Shown: in pieces, positions 1-7,451 of the stretch
Position numbering within the stretch: the stretch's first letter is position 1
How the letters are laid out: the number at the start of each line of letters is the position of its first letter
Source of the DNA: an uncultured Dorea sp.
GTDB taxonomy: Bacteria > Bacillota > Clostridia > Lachnospirales > Lachnospiraceae
Reading direction: 5' to 3'
Assembly: GCA_910584095.1 (NCBI GenBank)
Contig: CAJTYU010000009.1
Coordinates: 29,955 to 93,954 of the forward strand
DNA: 64,000 nt
Notes under the pieces: model-generated
Seen by the model: only the letters and a program-made list of their open reading frames with translations
What the model was told of the DNA's origin: nothing
Databases searched by the model: none
Made by a program: the position numbers and the translations under genes

Positions 1-547
1 CCGTCGCCATGTATCCGCCAAAAATTACATAGAATCCCGTAAGTACCGCCATAACGGCAATAACAACCCAATATGGAATATCAAACACCAAGCCGAACAG
101 ACTGGACAATCCATTATAAAGAGACGCCGTATATGGTATCAGAAAAATAAAAACAATAATGGATGCCGCCACTTTAAGCGGAACAGAATCAAATCTTTTT
201 CCAAAAAAATCCGGCATAGTCTTCGCGTCTAAATGCTGGGTCATAACTCTGGTTCTTCTTCCCAGCACATTCCACGCCAGAAGGGAACCGATAAAAGCAT
301 TGCCAAGTCCCGCCCATGTGGAAGCGAGACCAAAATTCCAGCCAAACTGTCCCGCATATCCCACGAAAATAACCGCCGAAAAATATGACGTGCCAAACGC
401 AAATGCCGTAAGCCACGGACCTACTCCGCGTCCTCCCAGTACAAATCCGTCAACATCTGATGCATGCTTCCTTGAGTAAAAACCTACATAAATCATTACC
501 GCAAAGAAAACTACCAGCATAATTGCACATAACACTTCTTTTGACAT
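1..547 (-). CDS. Sodium:solute symporter (SSS family), 3' part outside the window
   Basis: Partial gene, read from an ATG at 547 and running off the left edge after about 182 codons. The translation opens MSKEVLCAIMLVVFFAVMIY, a first membrane helix, then has FVLGGRGVGPWLTAFAFGTS and YFSAVIFVGYAG, the N-terminal signature of Na+/solute symporters related to PutP and PanF. A GGAGG box lies 8 nt before the ATG and supports this start. The solute cannot be told from this part; proline, pantothenate and other organic acids are all transported within the family. It has its own promoter with a palindromic sequence just downstream, so it is probably substrate-regulated. Confidence 0.85.
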   Translation of the reverse strand, partial: MSKEVLCAIMLVVFFAVMIYVGFYSRKHASDVDGFVLGGRGVGPWLTAFAFGTSYFSAVIFVGYAGQFGWNFGLASTWAGLGNAFIGSLLAWNVLGRRTRVMTQHLDAKTMPDFFGKRFDSVPLKVAASIIVFIFLIPYTASLYNGLSSLFGLVFDIPYWVVIAVMAVLTGFYVIFGGYMAT

Positions 548-625
548 TTCTCATTCCTCCAAGTCATCACTTAAGTCTCTTTTCTGCAAAACCTGCGACA
601 ATCAGCTTCTGCGGATACATAGAAA

Positions 626-664
626 CTTTAAAGCGCAGCGCTTTAAACCGTTACACTTTAAAGC
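626..664 (-). promoter_or_regulatory. Palindromic operator candidate in the symporter leader
   Basis: A perfect inverted repeat with 10-bp arms (TTTAAAGCGC) around a single A lies at 627-647. A further CTTTAAAGC copy lies at 656-664. They sit just downstream of the -10 box of the symporter promoter, in the position of a repressor roadblock. The cognate regulator is unknown. This and the flanking promoter are all I see between the symporter start and the SASP terminator. Confidence 0.5.
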
Positions 665-682
665 ACTAAATTATCTTTGAGT

Positions 683-711
683 ATGATAGCACATCATAAC
701 TTAAATGTCAA
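683..711 (-). promoter_or_regulatory. Sigma-A promoter of the symporter
   Basis: Minus strand: TTGACA (706-711), 17-nt spacer, TATCAT (683-688). Five of six -10 bases and all -35 bases fit the vegetative consensus. Transcription would start near 676 and run through the palindromic operator at 626-664. Confidence 0.75.
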
Positions 712-810
712 CAGTAAATTATCGTTTTTCATATATTCCGTTTTTAGATAGCTGCCGCGAGGAGTGTACAATAATTTTACACGGGATAAGCACAAATCCA
801 TATAACTAAA

Positions 811-836
811 ACCCCCGGGAAATTTTCCCGAGGGTT
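811..836 (-). terminator. Terminator after the SASP gene
   Basis: Inverted repeat AACCCTCGGGAAAA / TTTCCCGGGGGTT on the minus strand, followed by TTTTAG. It starts about 20 nt downstream of the SASP stop codon. Confidence 0.65.
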
Positions 837-856
837 CCATTGATTGCAAATAATAG

Positions 857-1066
857 TTATTTGCTTCCTGCCATCTTCTTTTCCTGCTCTTCAATCATCT
901 TCTTAACCATATATCCGCCAACAGAACCGTTCTGTCTGGATGTCAGGTCACCGTTATAACCGTCTGTGAGAGGTACTCCAAGCTCGCTTGCCACCTCATA
1001 TTTGAATTTGTCTAATGCACCCTTTGCTTCCGGTACTGCTGTTCTGTTAGATGAACGACTTGCCAT
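857..1066 (-). CDS. Alpha/beta-type small acid-soluble spore protein
   Basis: 69-residue DNA-coating protein of the dormant spore. Such proteins saturate spore DNA, protect it from damage and are degraded at germination by the GPR protease, also encoded in this window (57340-58296). The family signatures are visible: ALDKFKYEVASELGVPL in the first conserved helix and GYNGDLTSRQNGSVGGYMVKK in the second. The glutamate in KYEVASE is where GPR cleaves in this family. The start has AGGAGG 8 nt upstream. Expression is expected in the forespore under sigma-G, but I found no convincing sigma-G promoter in the 80 nt between it and recG. Confidence 0.95.
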   Translation of the reverse strand: MASRSSNRTAVPEAKGALDKFKYEVASELGVPLTDGYNGDLTSRQNGSVGGYMVKKMIEEQEKKMAGSK

Positions 1067-1148
1067 TTTATTTTCCTCCTTTTTGTATCTCTACTTTTTT
1101 TCTCTGTGTAACTCATTTCTTAAGCTACAACCATAGTATATGAAGGAT

Positions 1149-3179
1149 TCACAATATTACACTGGCAGTTTTTTCGTTCTTTTCCAGATTTTGTATACTT
1201 TCATAATGATTCGCAAGCAGCCAGTCCGCCGCCTCCGAAGCCCTCTTTAACACCGGCGCATCCTGAAAAACATCCCCCAGACGAAAATCCATAAGTCCGC
1301 TCTGCCGGATGCCGAACAGATCGCCGGGGCCTCTTAACTTCAAATCTTCGCCCGCGATCTTAAACCCGTCATTGGTCTGATTCAAAATCTCAAGCCTTTT
1401 CTTCGTTTCCTTCGCCTTGGAGCCGCTCATAAATATGCAATAAGACTGATGGCTTCCCCGTCCTACGCGTCCGCGAAGCTGATGGAGCTGGGCAAGACCG
1501 AAACGCTCTGCATTTTCCACCATCATAACCGTAGCATTAGGAACGTTGATTCCAACCTCAATCACCGTAGTAGACACGAGCACCTGTATTTCCCCTGTCA
1601 CAAATCGGTTCATAATCTCATCTTTTTCACTCTGTCTCATCTTACCATGCAGATATTCCACACGTATTTCCCCGCCAAGCTCACCCTTTAACATGGCGGA
1701 ATAGTCAATCACATTCTCTGCCTCCATGTGTTCGCTCTCTTCCACCATCGAACAGATAATATAACACTGCCTGCCTTTCAATACTTGTTCTTTAATAAAA
1801 CGATATGCCGTCTGGCGGTATCCGGTATCCACAACACAATTTTTGATCGGAAGCCTGTTTAACGGCAGTTCATCTATCACAGAAATGTCAAGATCTCCAT
1901 ACAGGATAATGGCAAGAGTCCGCGGAATCGGCGTGGCGCTCATAACAAGAATATGGGGCATCTCTCCCTTTTCTGCAAACACTTCCCTCTGGCGAACCCC
2001 AAACCGATGCTGCTCGTCCGTAACCACAAGGGCAAGATTCCGATACTCTGCCTTAGCTTGAATCAGCGCATGGGTTCCAACTATAATCTGAGACCTGCCC
2101 TCGGCAATTCTTGCATAGGCTTCTCTTTTTTCCTTTGCGGTCATAGAACCGGTAAGAAGTTCTGTCTGTATCGGGATATCATATGTTCTGAGCAATTCGG
2201 CAATAGAGCGATAATGCTGTTTTGCCAGAACCTCCGTAGGCGCCATCATCGCCCCTTGATATCCCTGACAGGCCACCATAATCAGCGCCAAAACCGCAAT
2301 AATAGTTTTTCCTGAACCAACGTCTCCCTGAATCAGCCTTGACATGGAATATCCGCTTTGTATATCATTTTCAATTTCTTTCCACACCTTCTGCTGGGCT
2401 TTTGTCAGCTCATAGGGCAGATGTCTAAGCAGACGGTCGGTCTCGCCGCAATGGCAGATCCGAAAATTATTTTTCAGCCGCTCCTTTTTTGTCCGAATCC
2501 TCCTGAGAGACAAGATAAATTCCAGAAATTCATCAAATACCAGCCGTTCTCTCGCATGGTAAAATACTTCCTTATTCTCAGGAAAATGAATTCCTCTGAT
2601 AGCATAACTATATTCTGCCAGCCCATATCTAATCCTCAGCTCCTCCGGAAGCTTATCCGCCGAAAGATCCACATGCTCCAACGCCTGCCTTTCCGCCTTC
2701 ATCAACATGTTATTGCTAAGGCCGTTTGTCAGCGGATATCTTGGCTGAAGAGTTCCCAGCTTCTCTTCATACTTACTGCAGGGATAAAATATTTCCGGCT
2801 GTTCTATCACAAGCCCATTTCCCCGGCGTTGAATCTGTCCTCTGAGGATAATCTTTCCCCCGGCCGCAAAGGTACTCCTTAAAAAAGGCATCCGGAACCA
2901 TATTGCCTTTATGGTTCCGGAAATATCCCTGATCTGTACACTTGTAACCGGCATTTTACGGTTTGGGGACACCCCCGCCTTTCCATAGATGACGCCCTCA
3001 ACCGTCTGTATCCGTCCTTCTTCCAGTTCACTGATAAGAACCGGCTTCTCATATACGTCATACCCTCTCGGATAGTAACAAAGAAGTTCCCCGACTGTAG
3101 ATACTCCGATCTTTGCGAATAAAGCTCCCGTCTTTTCCCCAATTCCTTTTAATTGTGTAATTCCAGTTCTTTCATTCAT
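1149..3179 (-). CDS. recG: ATP-dependent DNA helicase RecG
   Basis: 676 residues, the normal length for RecG, which reverses stalled forks and migrates Holliday-type branches. The N-terminal wedge/OB domain occupies about residues 1-220. Helicase motifs follow: Walker A GDVGSGKTIIA, the DEQH box in VTDEQHRFGV, SATPIPRTL (motif III), STTVIEVGINVPNATVMM (motif V) and QLRGRVGRG (motif VI). The C-terminal LKLRGPGDLFGIRQSG block is typical of RecG. The ATG at 3179 has only a weak upstream GGAACGAAG, so translation may rely on the kinase gene ending 28 nt upstream. Confidence 0.97.
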   Translation of the reverse strand: MNERTGITQLKGIGEKTGALFAKIGVSTVGELLCYYPRGYDVYEKPVLISELEEGRIQTVEGVIYGKAGVSPNRKMPVTSVQIRDISGTIKAIWFRMPFLRSTFAAGGKIILRGQIQRRGNGLVIEQPEIFYPCSKYEEKLGTLQPRYPLTNGLSNNMLMKAERQALEHVDLSADKLPEELRIRYGLAEYSYAIRGIHFPENKEVFYHARERLVFDEFLEFILSLRRIRTKKERLKNNFRICHCGETDRLLRHLPYELTKAQQKVWKEIENDIQSGYSMSRLIQGDVGSGKTIIAVLALIMVACQGYQGAMMAPTEVLAKQHYRSIAELLRTYDIPIQTELLTGSMTAKEKREAYARIAEGRSQIIVGTHALIQAKAEYRNLALVVTDEQHRFGVRQREVFAEKGEMPHILVMSATPIPRTLAIILYGDLDISVIDELPLNRLPIKNCVVDTGYRQTAYRFIKEQVLKGRQCYIICSMVEESEHMEAENVIDYSAMLKGELGGEIRVEYLHGKMRQSEKDEIMNRFVTGEIQVLVSTTVIEVGINVPNATVMMVENAERFGLAQLHQLRGRVGRGSHQSYCIFMSGSKAKETKKRLEILNQTNDGFKIAGEDLKLRGPGDLFGIRQSGLMDFRLGDVFQDAPVLKRASEAADWLLANHYESIQNLEKNEKTASVIL

Positions 3180-3206
3180 AATTTACAAATATCTTCGTTC
3201 CACAAA

Positions 3207-4874
3207 TTATTCCACCGCAAGCACATAATAATAGATGGGCTGTCCGCCAAACTGAGCATCCACATCCATATCAGGATAAAGCGTTTCTACTTCTGCTGCA
3301 AAGGCGGCTGCATCCGCCTCATCCACCTCTGCGCCATAGTAGATACTAATCAGCTCCGAATTCTCATCCACCAGAGCCGCCAGCATCTCCTTCGCTGTCT
3401 CATGGATATCTGAGCCCACCGCAAGGATTCCCGCATCTCCGATGCCCATAATATTGCCTTCGTGGATCTCCTTATCGTCAATCTTTGTATCCCGGACCGC
3501 ATAGGTCACCTGCCCAGTCTTTACATTGCCGATGCTCTCCAGCATTGCTTCCTCGTTAGACGCCGCATCTGCATCCGGCATAAAATTGATGATAGCCGTT
3601 ATTCCCTGGGGCACTGTCTTGGTAGGAATCACAATAATCTGTTTATCCTCAACAAGCGCCTTTGCTTGATTCGCCGCAAGAACAATATTCTTGTTATTTG
3701 GAAGGATAAATACAGTCTCCGCATTAACATGATCAATGGCGTTGAGCATATCCTCCGTACTTGGATTCATGGTCTGCCCGCCTTCAATAATATAGTCTGC
3801 GCCAAGTTCCCTGAAAATATTATTCAAGCCTTCTCCGATGGATACGGTAATAAATCCCATCGGCTTCTTCGGTTCCGCCTTCTTTGCCTCCGCCTGCTGC
3901 TTTGCAAGCTTCTCTGCATCTTTGATCAGCTTCTCCTGATGCTCTTCCCTCATATTGTCAATCTTCATGCGGGAAAGCTGTCCGTAAGTCAACGCTTTCT
4001 GGATGGCAAGACCCGGATCGTTGGTATGCACATGGATCTTTACCACATCGTCGTCCGCAACGCACACGATAGAATCCCCAATCGACTCCAGATAACTCTT
4101 AAATTCATGCTCGTCCTGATCTGTAAATTCTTTCTCGGTCAGAATAATAAATTCCGTACAATATCCGAATTTGATATCGGCAGCCGCCTCCGCAGTAACC
4201 TTTGTTACCTTGACGCCCGCTCCTGCTTCAATCGCGGAATAATCCACTTCTTTTCCAAGAAATGCATCGTATGCGCCTTTGAGCACCTCTACAAGACCTT
4301 GTCCGCCGGAATCCACAACTCCCGCTTCCTTGAGAACCGGCAGAAGTTCCGGCGTCTTCGCTAAAACTTCCTCCGCATGCTGGATGACAGCCGGGATAAA
4401 TACCTCCAGATCGTCGGTCTCCGACCGCATCTGCTCCGCCTTCTCCGCAATTCCGCTGGCAACCGTAAGGATCGTACCTTCCTTTGGCTTCATAACTGCC
4501 TTATAGGCCGTATGTCTTGCCCGTTCACAGGCAGCGGCAAGAATCGGTACGTCTATCTCCTTCTCTTCCCTTACCGCCTTGGTAAAGCCTCTTAAGAGCT
4601 GCGAAAGGATAACGCCTGAGTTACCTCTTGCACCGCGCAGAGAGCCGGACGAGATTGCCTTGGCCAGCGTCTTCATATCCGGACGCTCTAATGCAGTAAC
4701 CTCCTTTGCCGCAGACATGATCGTCATTGACATGTTCGTTCCGGTGTCTCCGTCCGGAACCGGAAATACGTTCAGTTCATTAATATATTCCTTCTTCGCC
4801 TCGATATTCTGTGCGCCTGCCAAAAACATTCTGGCAAGCATATCCGCATTAATCGTCTTCGTAGCCACTTTCAA
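3207..4874 (-). CDS. DAK2/DegV-domain protein, YloV/FakA-like kinase subunit
   Basis: 555 residues, matching the YloV/FakA family. In staphylococci FakA phosphorylates fatty acids bound to a FakB (DegV) partner; that activity is inferred here, and no fakB lies in the window. The N-terminal DhaL-like ATP domain shows the metal-binding motif FPVPDGDTGTNMSMT and RGARGNSGVILSQLLRGF. The C-terminal half contains the YloV-type domain with VFILPNNKNIVLAA. The called start is TTG at 4874, four nt after AGGAGG; a GTG six nt further in has a more ordinary 10-nt spacing, so the exact start is open. It follows the Asp23 gene by 14 nt, the common yloU-yloV pairing. Confidence 0.9.
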   Translation of the reverse strand: MKVATKTINADMLARMFLAGAQNIEAKKEYINELNVFPVPDGDTGTNMSMTIMSAAKEVTALERPDMKTLAKAISSGSLRGARGNSGVILSQLLRGFTKAVREEKEIDVPILAAACERARHTAYKAVMKPKEGTILTVASGIAEKAEQMRSETDDLEVFIPAVIQHAEEVLAKTPELLPVLKEAGVVDSGGQGLVEVLKGAYDAFLGKEVDYSAIEAGAGVKVTKVTAEAAADIKFGYCTEFIILTEKEFTDQDEHEFKSYLESIGDSIVCVADDDVVKIHVHTNDPGLAIQKALTYGQLSRMKIDNMREEHQEKLIKDAEKLAKQQAEAKKAEPKKPMGFITVSIGEGLNNIFRELGADYIIEGGQTMNPSTEDMLNAIDHVNAETVFILPNNKNIVLAANQAKALVEDKQIIVIPTKTVPQGITAIINFMPDADAASNEEAMLESIGNVKTGQVTYAVRDTKIDDKEIHEGNIMGIGDAGILAVGSDIHETAKEMLAALVDENSELISIYYGAEVDEADAAAFAAEVETLYPDMDVDAQFGGQPIYYYVLAVE

Positions 4875-4888
4875 AGGTCCTCCTTAAA

Positions 4889-5248
4889 CTAATCGATCAC
4901 TCTCACGCCTTCGACATAAATCTTAATCTTATCTACCGGCATTCCAGAAAATTCTTCTACTTTATATTTGACATTGCTGATCAGGTTATCGGTAACGGCC
5001 GAAATACTTACGCCATACGATACGATCACATGAAAACTGATTTTGATTCTGTTATCCTCTGAAATAGAAACCTGAATCCCATGCGTCAGGCTCTCCTTCT
5101 TCAGAAGCCGGTAAATGCCGTCCTTCATATTGACAGCCGCCATACCTACAATGCCAAAACATTCTACCGCTACCGTACCCGCATACTTCGCAATCACGTC
5201 AGAGCTAACTGTAATGATACCGCGCTCAGTACTCATACTTCCCTTCAT
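4889..5248 (-). CDS. Asp23/Gls24 family protein (YloU-like)
   Basis: 119-residue small protein of the Asp23/Gls24 family, whose members act in envelope stress or associate with the membrane, with little mechanism known. Family features are the opening GIITVSSDVIAKYAGTVAVEC, GIVGMAAVN, the central IKISFHVIVSYGVSISAVTDNL and the closing VDKIKIYVEGVRVID. The ATG has GGAGG 7 nt upstream. It is the first gene of a unit with the YloV-like kinase and recG, behind the promoter at 5314-5342. Confidence 0.92.
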   Translation of the reverse strand: MKGSMSTERGIITVSSDVIAKYAGTVAVECFGIVGMAAVNMKDGIYRLLKKESLTHGIQVSISEDNRIKISFHVIVSYGVSISAVTDNLISNVKYKVEEFSGMPVDKIKIYVEGVRVID

Positions 5249-5313
5249 GTTATATCCTCCAATTCTTTTATGAATATTGTTAGCAATGTTTTAAAATTCA
5301 AGTTAACATGTGT

Positions 5314-5342
5314 ATTATACTCTTTTTTCCTGATATTTACAA
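5314..5342 (-). promoter_or_regulatory. Sigma-A promoter of the Asp23-kinase-recG unit
   Basis: Minus strand: TTGTAA (5337-5342), 17-nt spacer, consensus TATAAT (5314-5319). It lies 66 nt upstream of the Asp23 ATG. Confidence 0.75.
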
Positions 5343-5416
5343 CTGATTCTTTTGTTTGCAGGCTATATAAAATGCATTGACAAATAGCCACAGTTCACGC
5401 GGCGGCCTGTAAACAG

Positions 5417-5448
5417 CAAAAAAGAACCTGAATTCATAAGAACTCAGG
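5417..5448 (-). terminator. Terminator after rpmB
   Basis: Minus strand: CCTGAGTTC, a 4-nt loop, GAATTCAGG (one G-T pair), followed by TTCTTTTTT. It lies 16 nt past the rpmB stop codon. Confidence 0.85.
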
Positions 5449-5464
5449 CCTTCATTTCCCATTA

Positions 5465-5653
5465 TTATGCACGCTCAACTTTTCCAGATCTCAAACAAGA
5501 AGTACATACATACATCCTCTTTGTAGCTCCGCCCTCAGTCTTAACACGAACTGATTTTACATTTGATTTCCACATCTTGGGTGTCTTTCTATGAGAGTGG
5601 CTTACATTGTTTCCAAAGTGAGCACCCTTATCACAAATAGCACATCTAGCCAT
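5465..5653 (-). CDS. rpmB: 50S ribosomal protein L28
   Basis: 62 residues starting MARCAICDKGAHFGNNVSHS, the canonical L28 N-terminus. The ATG at 5653 is preceded by AGGAGG with 7-nt spacing; an in-frame TTG 18 nt upstream is not needed. It carries C-x2-C pairs (CAIC near the start, CTSC near the end), the zinc-type form of L28. It is monocistronic, between the promoter at 5710-5738 and the terminator at 5417-5448. Confidence 0.97.
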   Translation of the reverse strand: MARCAICDKGAHFGNNVSHSHRKTPKMWKSNVKSVRVKTEGGATKRMYVCTSCLRSGKVERA

Positions 5654-5709
5654 GACTGCACCTCCTAACACTCCGAAATAGCCTGTTCCCCAGACTCACA
5701 ACACAATCA

Positions 5710-5738
5710 ATTGTATCAGAAGAATATACAAAATGCAA
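5710..5738 (-). promoter_or_regulatory. Sigma-A promoter of rpmB
   Basis: Minus strand: TTGCAT (5733-5738), 17-nt spacer, TACAAT (5710-5715). The -35 box is one arm of a small inverted repeat (AATGCAA / TTGCATT) that may also form a weak terminator for the lactate permease. Confidence 0.6.
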
Positions 5739-5819
5739 GAGATTTTTTGCATTCTAGCAATTTTTCAGTGCTATTTACATTTTATGGCGAAAAACAATTT
5801 TATATTAACGAAAATACTG

Positions 5820-7367
5820 CTAATTTCCCAACAGCGAACCCGCATAACAGATCGCTCCTGCCGCTATAACATACAGCAGAAAATATTTAAATACAGCTCC
5901 CAGCACTTTACTCTCCGATCCCGCCGCGTTAATTGCGCCCGTCCCGATTGCAATGCTCTGGGGACAGACCATCTTTCCAAGCCCGGCTCCCATCACATTA
6001 GCCGCAGCCATCCACACCGCATCCAGCCCAAGCGCCTGAGCCGTCTCGCTCTGCAGTCCCCCGAACAATACGCAGGTAGAAGTGCCGGAACCAGTAACAA
6101 AACCTCCCAGGGCGCCGATCAGCGGCGCAATCAAGGGATAGAACGGCCCTGCCGCCGCCACCAGAAACTTTGCTATATCGGAAATCATGCCGCTGTAGCC
6201 CATGATTTTCGCTGTTGCCATCACCGCGCAGATTGTAAGGATTGTCTTCCAATATTTCTTTAAGGTATCGGCAAACACCTCCGCCATATCCCCCGGCGCC
6301 GCCCCTTGAATCCTTCCTCCAATAATTCCGGCAAGGAATATCATAACCCCCGGCGTATTAATCCAGCTAAAGCTTAAGGCGTTGCCTCCTTCTCCGGCAT
6401 AGACTGTGACCGTGCTTTTGATCCCGGATATCAAATCATGAACCGGCGGACACAGTACAGACGACGCCATAAGAAAAATAAAAATAAGAATAAAAGAGCT
6501 CCACGCCCTGATCCCCTTTCCAACCGTAAGCCTTTCAGCCGTTTTTTCCTGTTCAGAAGGCCCAATCATATATTCCTCCGGCACATCCTTGTTAAATATC
6601 TTTGCCGCCCCGATCATGCAGCCCATGGAGCCGATAGAGCCAATGATATTCGGAAGCTCCGGCCCGATCCCCTGTGCCGTAATTAACCATGGTATCGTAA
6701 AGGAAAACGCCGAAACCAATGTAATGGGTATCATTCCTTTTAACGCTTTGATCCCTTTTCCGCAGATACATACCATCAGAAATGGGGAAACCATTGTCAA
6801 AATAAACTGAATCATCGCGGCGCTGCCAGACAGAACGGTCACATCCAATCCTGTCACAGATGCAAGCGTAACCGTCGGAACCCCTACCGAGCCAAAGGCT
6901 GTCGGCGTAGAATTAACAACCAGACACCCCAGTACGGCAGCTATGGGGTCAAGCCCGATTCCAGCCAGCATGGAGGCCGGGATCGCAACTGCAGTGCCAA
7001 ATCCGGCCATACCTTCCATGAAATTCCCAAAGCCCCAGCCAATCAGCAGCGCCAGTACGCGTTTATCTCTGGATACCCCCATGAGCATTTTCTTGACCTG
7101 TTCCATCGCCCCTGTTTTCAGCATCAGATTATAGGTAAACAGCGCCGCGACAATAACCAGACAGATTGGCCACAGCGCGTTTAAGGTTCCTTCTAACACC
7201 GCGGTGGCCGCATACAAAATGTCCAGCTTCCAAAACCCAACCGCCAGCGCCAGCGTAAGAAGCAGCGCGGCGGTACACGCTTTATGCCCGGCCATTTTCA
7301 GGCCGCTCAAAGCGGCAATCAGCCAGATGATCGGCAGCATTGCCAGAATAAATTTTAATACTAACAC
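5820..7367 (-). CDS. lctP: L-lactate permease family transporter
   Basis: 515 residues, the normal size for LctP/LldP permeases, which carry lactate (both enantiomers, and glycolate in some species) across the cytoplasmic membrane with protons. The protein is almost entirely hydrophobic helices. Family motifs are LNALWPICLVIVAALFTYNL, GWGFGNFMEGMAGFGTAVAI and STPTAFGSVGVPTVTLA, with FVTGSGTSTCVLFGGLQ near the C-terminus. The GTG start at 7367 follows a purine-rich AAGGAGAGGGAG. It is 84 nt downstream of the HPr-lactate dehydrogenase gene with no terminator between, so the two probably form one operon for making and exporting lactate. Confidence 0.95.
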   Translation of the reverse strand: MLVLKFILAMLPIIWLIAALSGLKMAGHKACTAALLLTLALAVGFWKLDILYAATAVLEGTLNALWPICLVIVAALFTYNLMLKTGAMEQVKKMLMGVSRDKRVLALLIGWGFGNFMEGMAGFGTAVAIPASMLAGIGLDPIAAVLGCLVVNSTPTAFGSVGVPTVTLASVTGLDVTVLSGSAAMIQFILTMVSPFLMVCICGKGIKALKGMIPITLVSAFSFTIPWLITAQGIGPELPNIIGSIGSMGCMIGAAKIFNKDVPEEYMIGPSEQEKTAERLTVGKGIRAWSSFILIFIFLMASSVLCPPVHDLISGIKSTVTVYAGEGGNALSFSWINTPGVMIFLAGIIGGRIQGAAPGDMAEVFADTLKKYWKTILTICAVMATAKIMGYSGMISDIAKFLVAAAGPFYPLIAPLIGALGGFVTGSGTSTCVLFGGLQSETAQALGLDAVWMAAANVMGAGLGKMVCPQSIAIGTGAINAAGSESKVLGAVFKYFLLYVIAAGAICYAGSLLGN

Positions 7368-7451
7368 CTTTTCTCCCTCTCCTTCCCAGCCTAGCTGCCG
7401 TCTGCCCCGGTTACGGCCGCCAGAACTCAGGTCTTTTACTGTGCGGACAAA

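Noticed and set aside
1067..1148. Sigma-G promoter for the SASP gene
   Set aside because: Candidate -10 and -35 sequences had wrong spacing or several mismatches.
3462..4364. 300-codon plus-strand frame and other long plus-strand frames opposite genes
   Set aside because: They mirror strong minus-strand genes (here the YloV-like kinase), lack ribosome sites and have no recognisable domains.
5730..5752. Terminator of lctP
   Set aside because: The AATGCAA / TTGCATT stem is short and A/T-rich, and overlaps the -35 box of rpmB, so it is not a convincing terminator.
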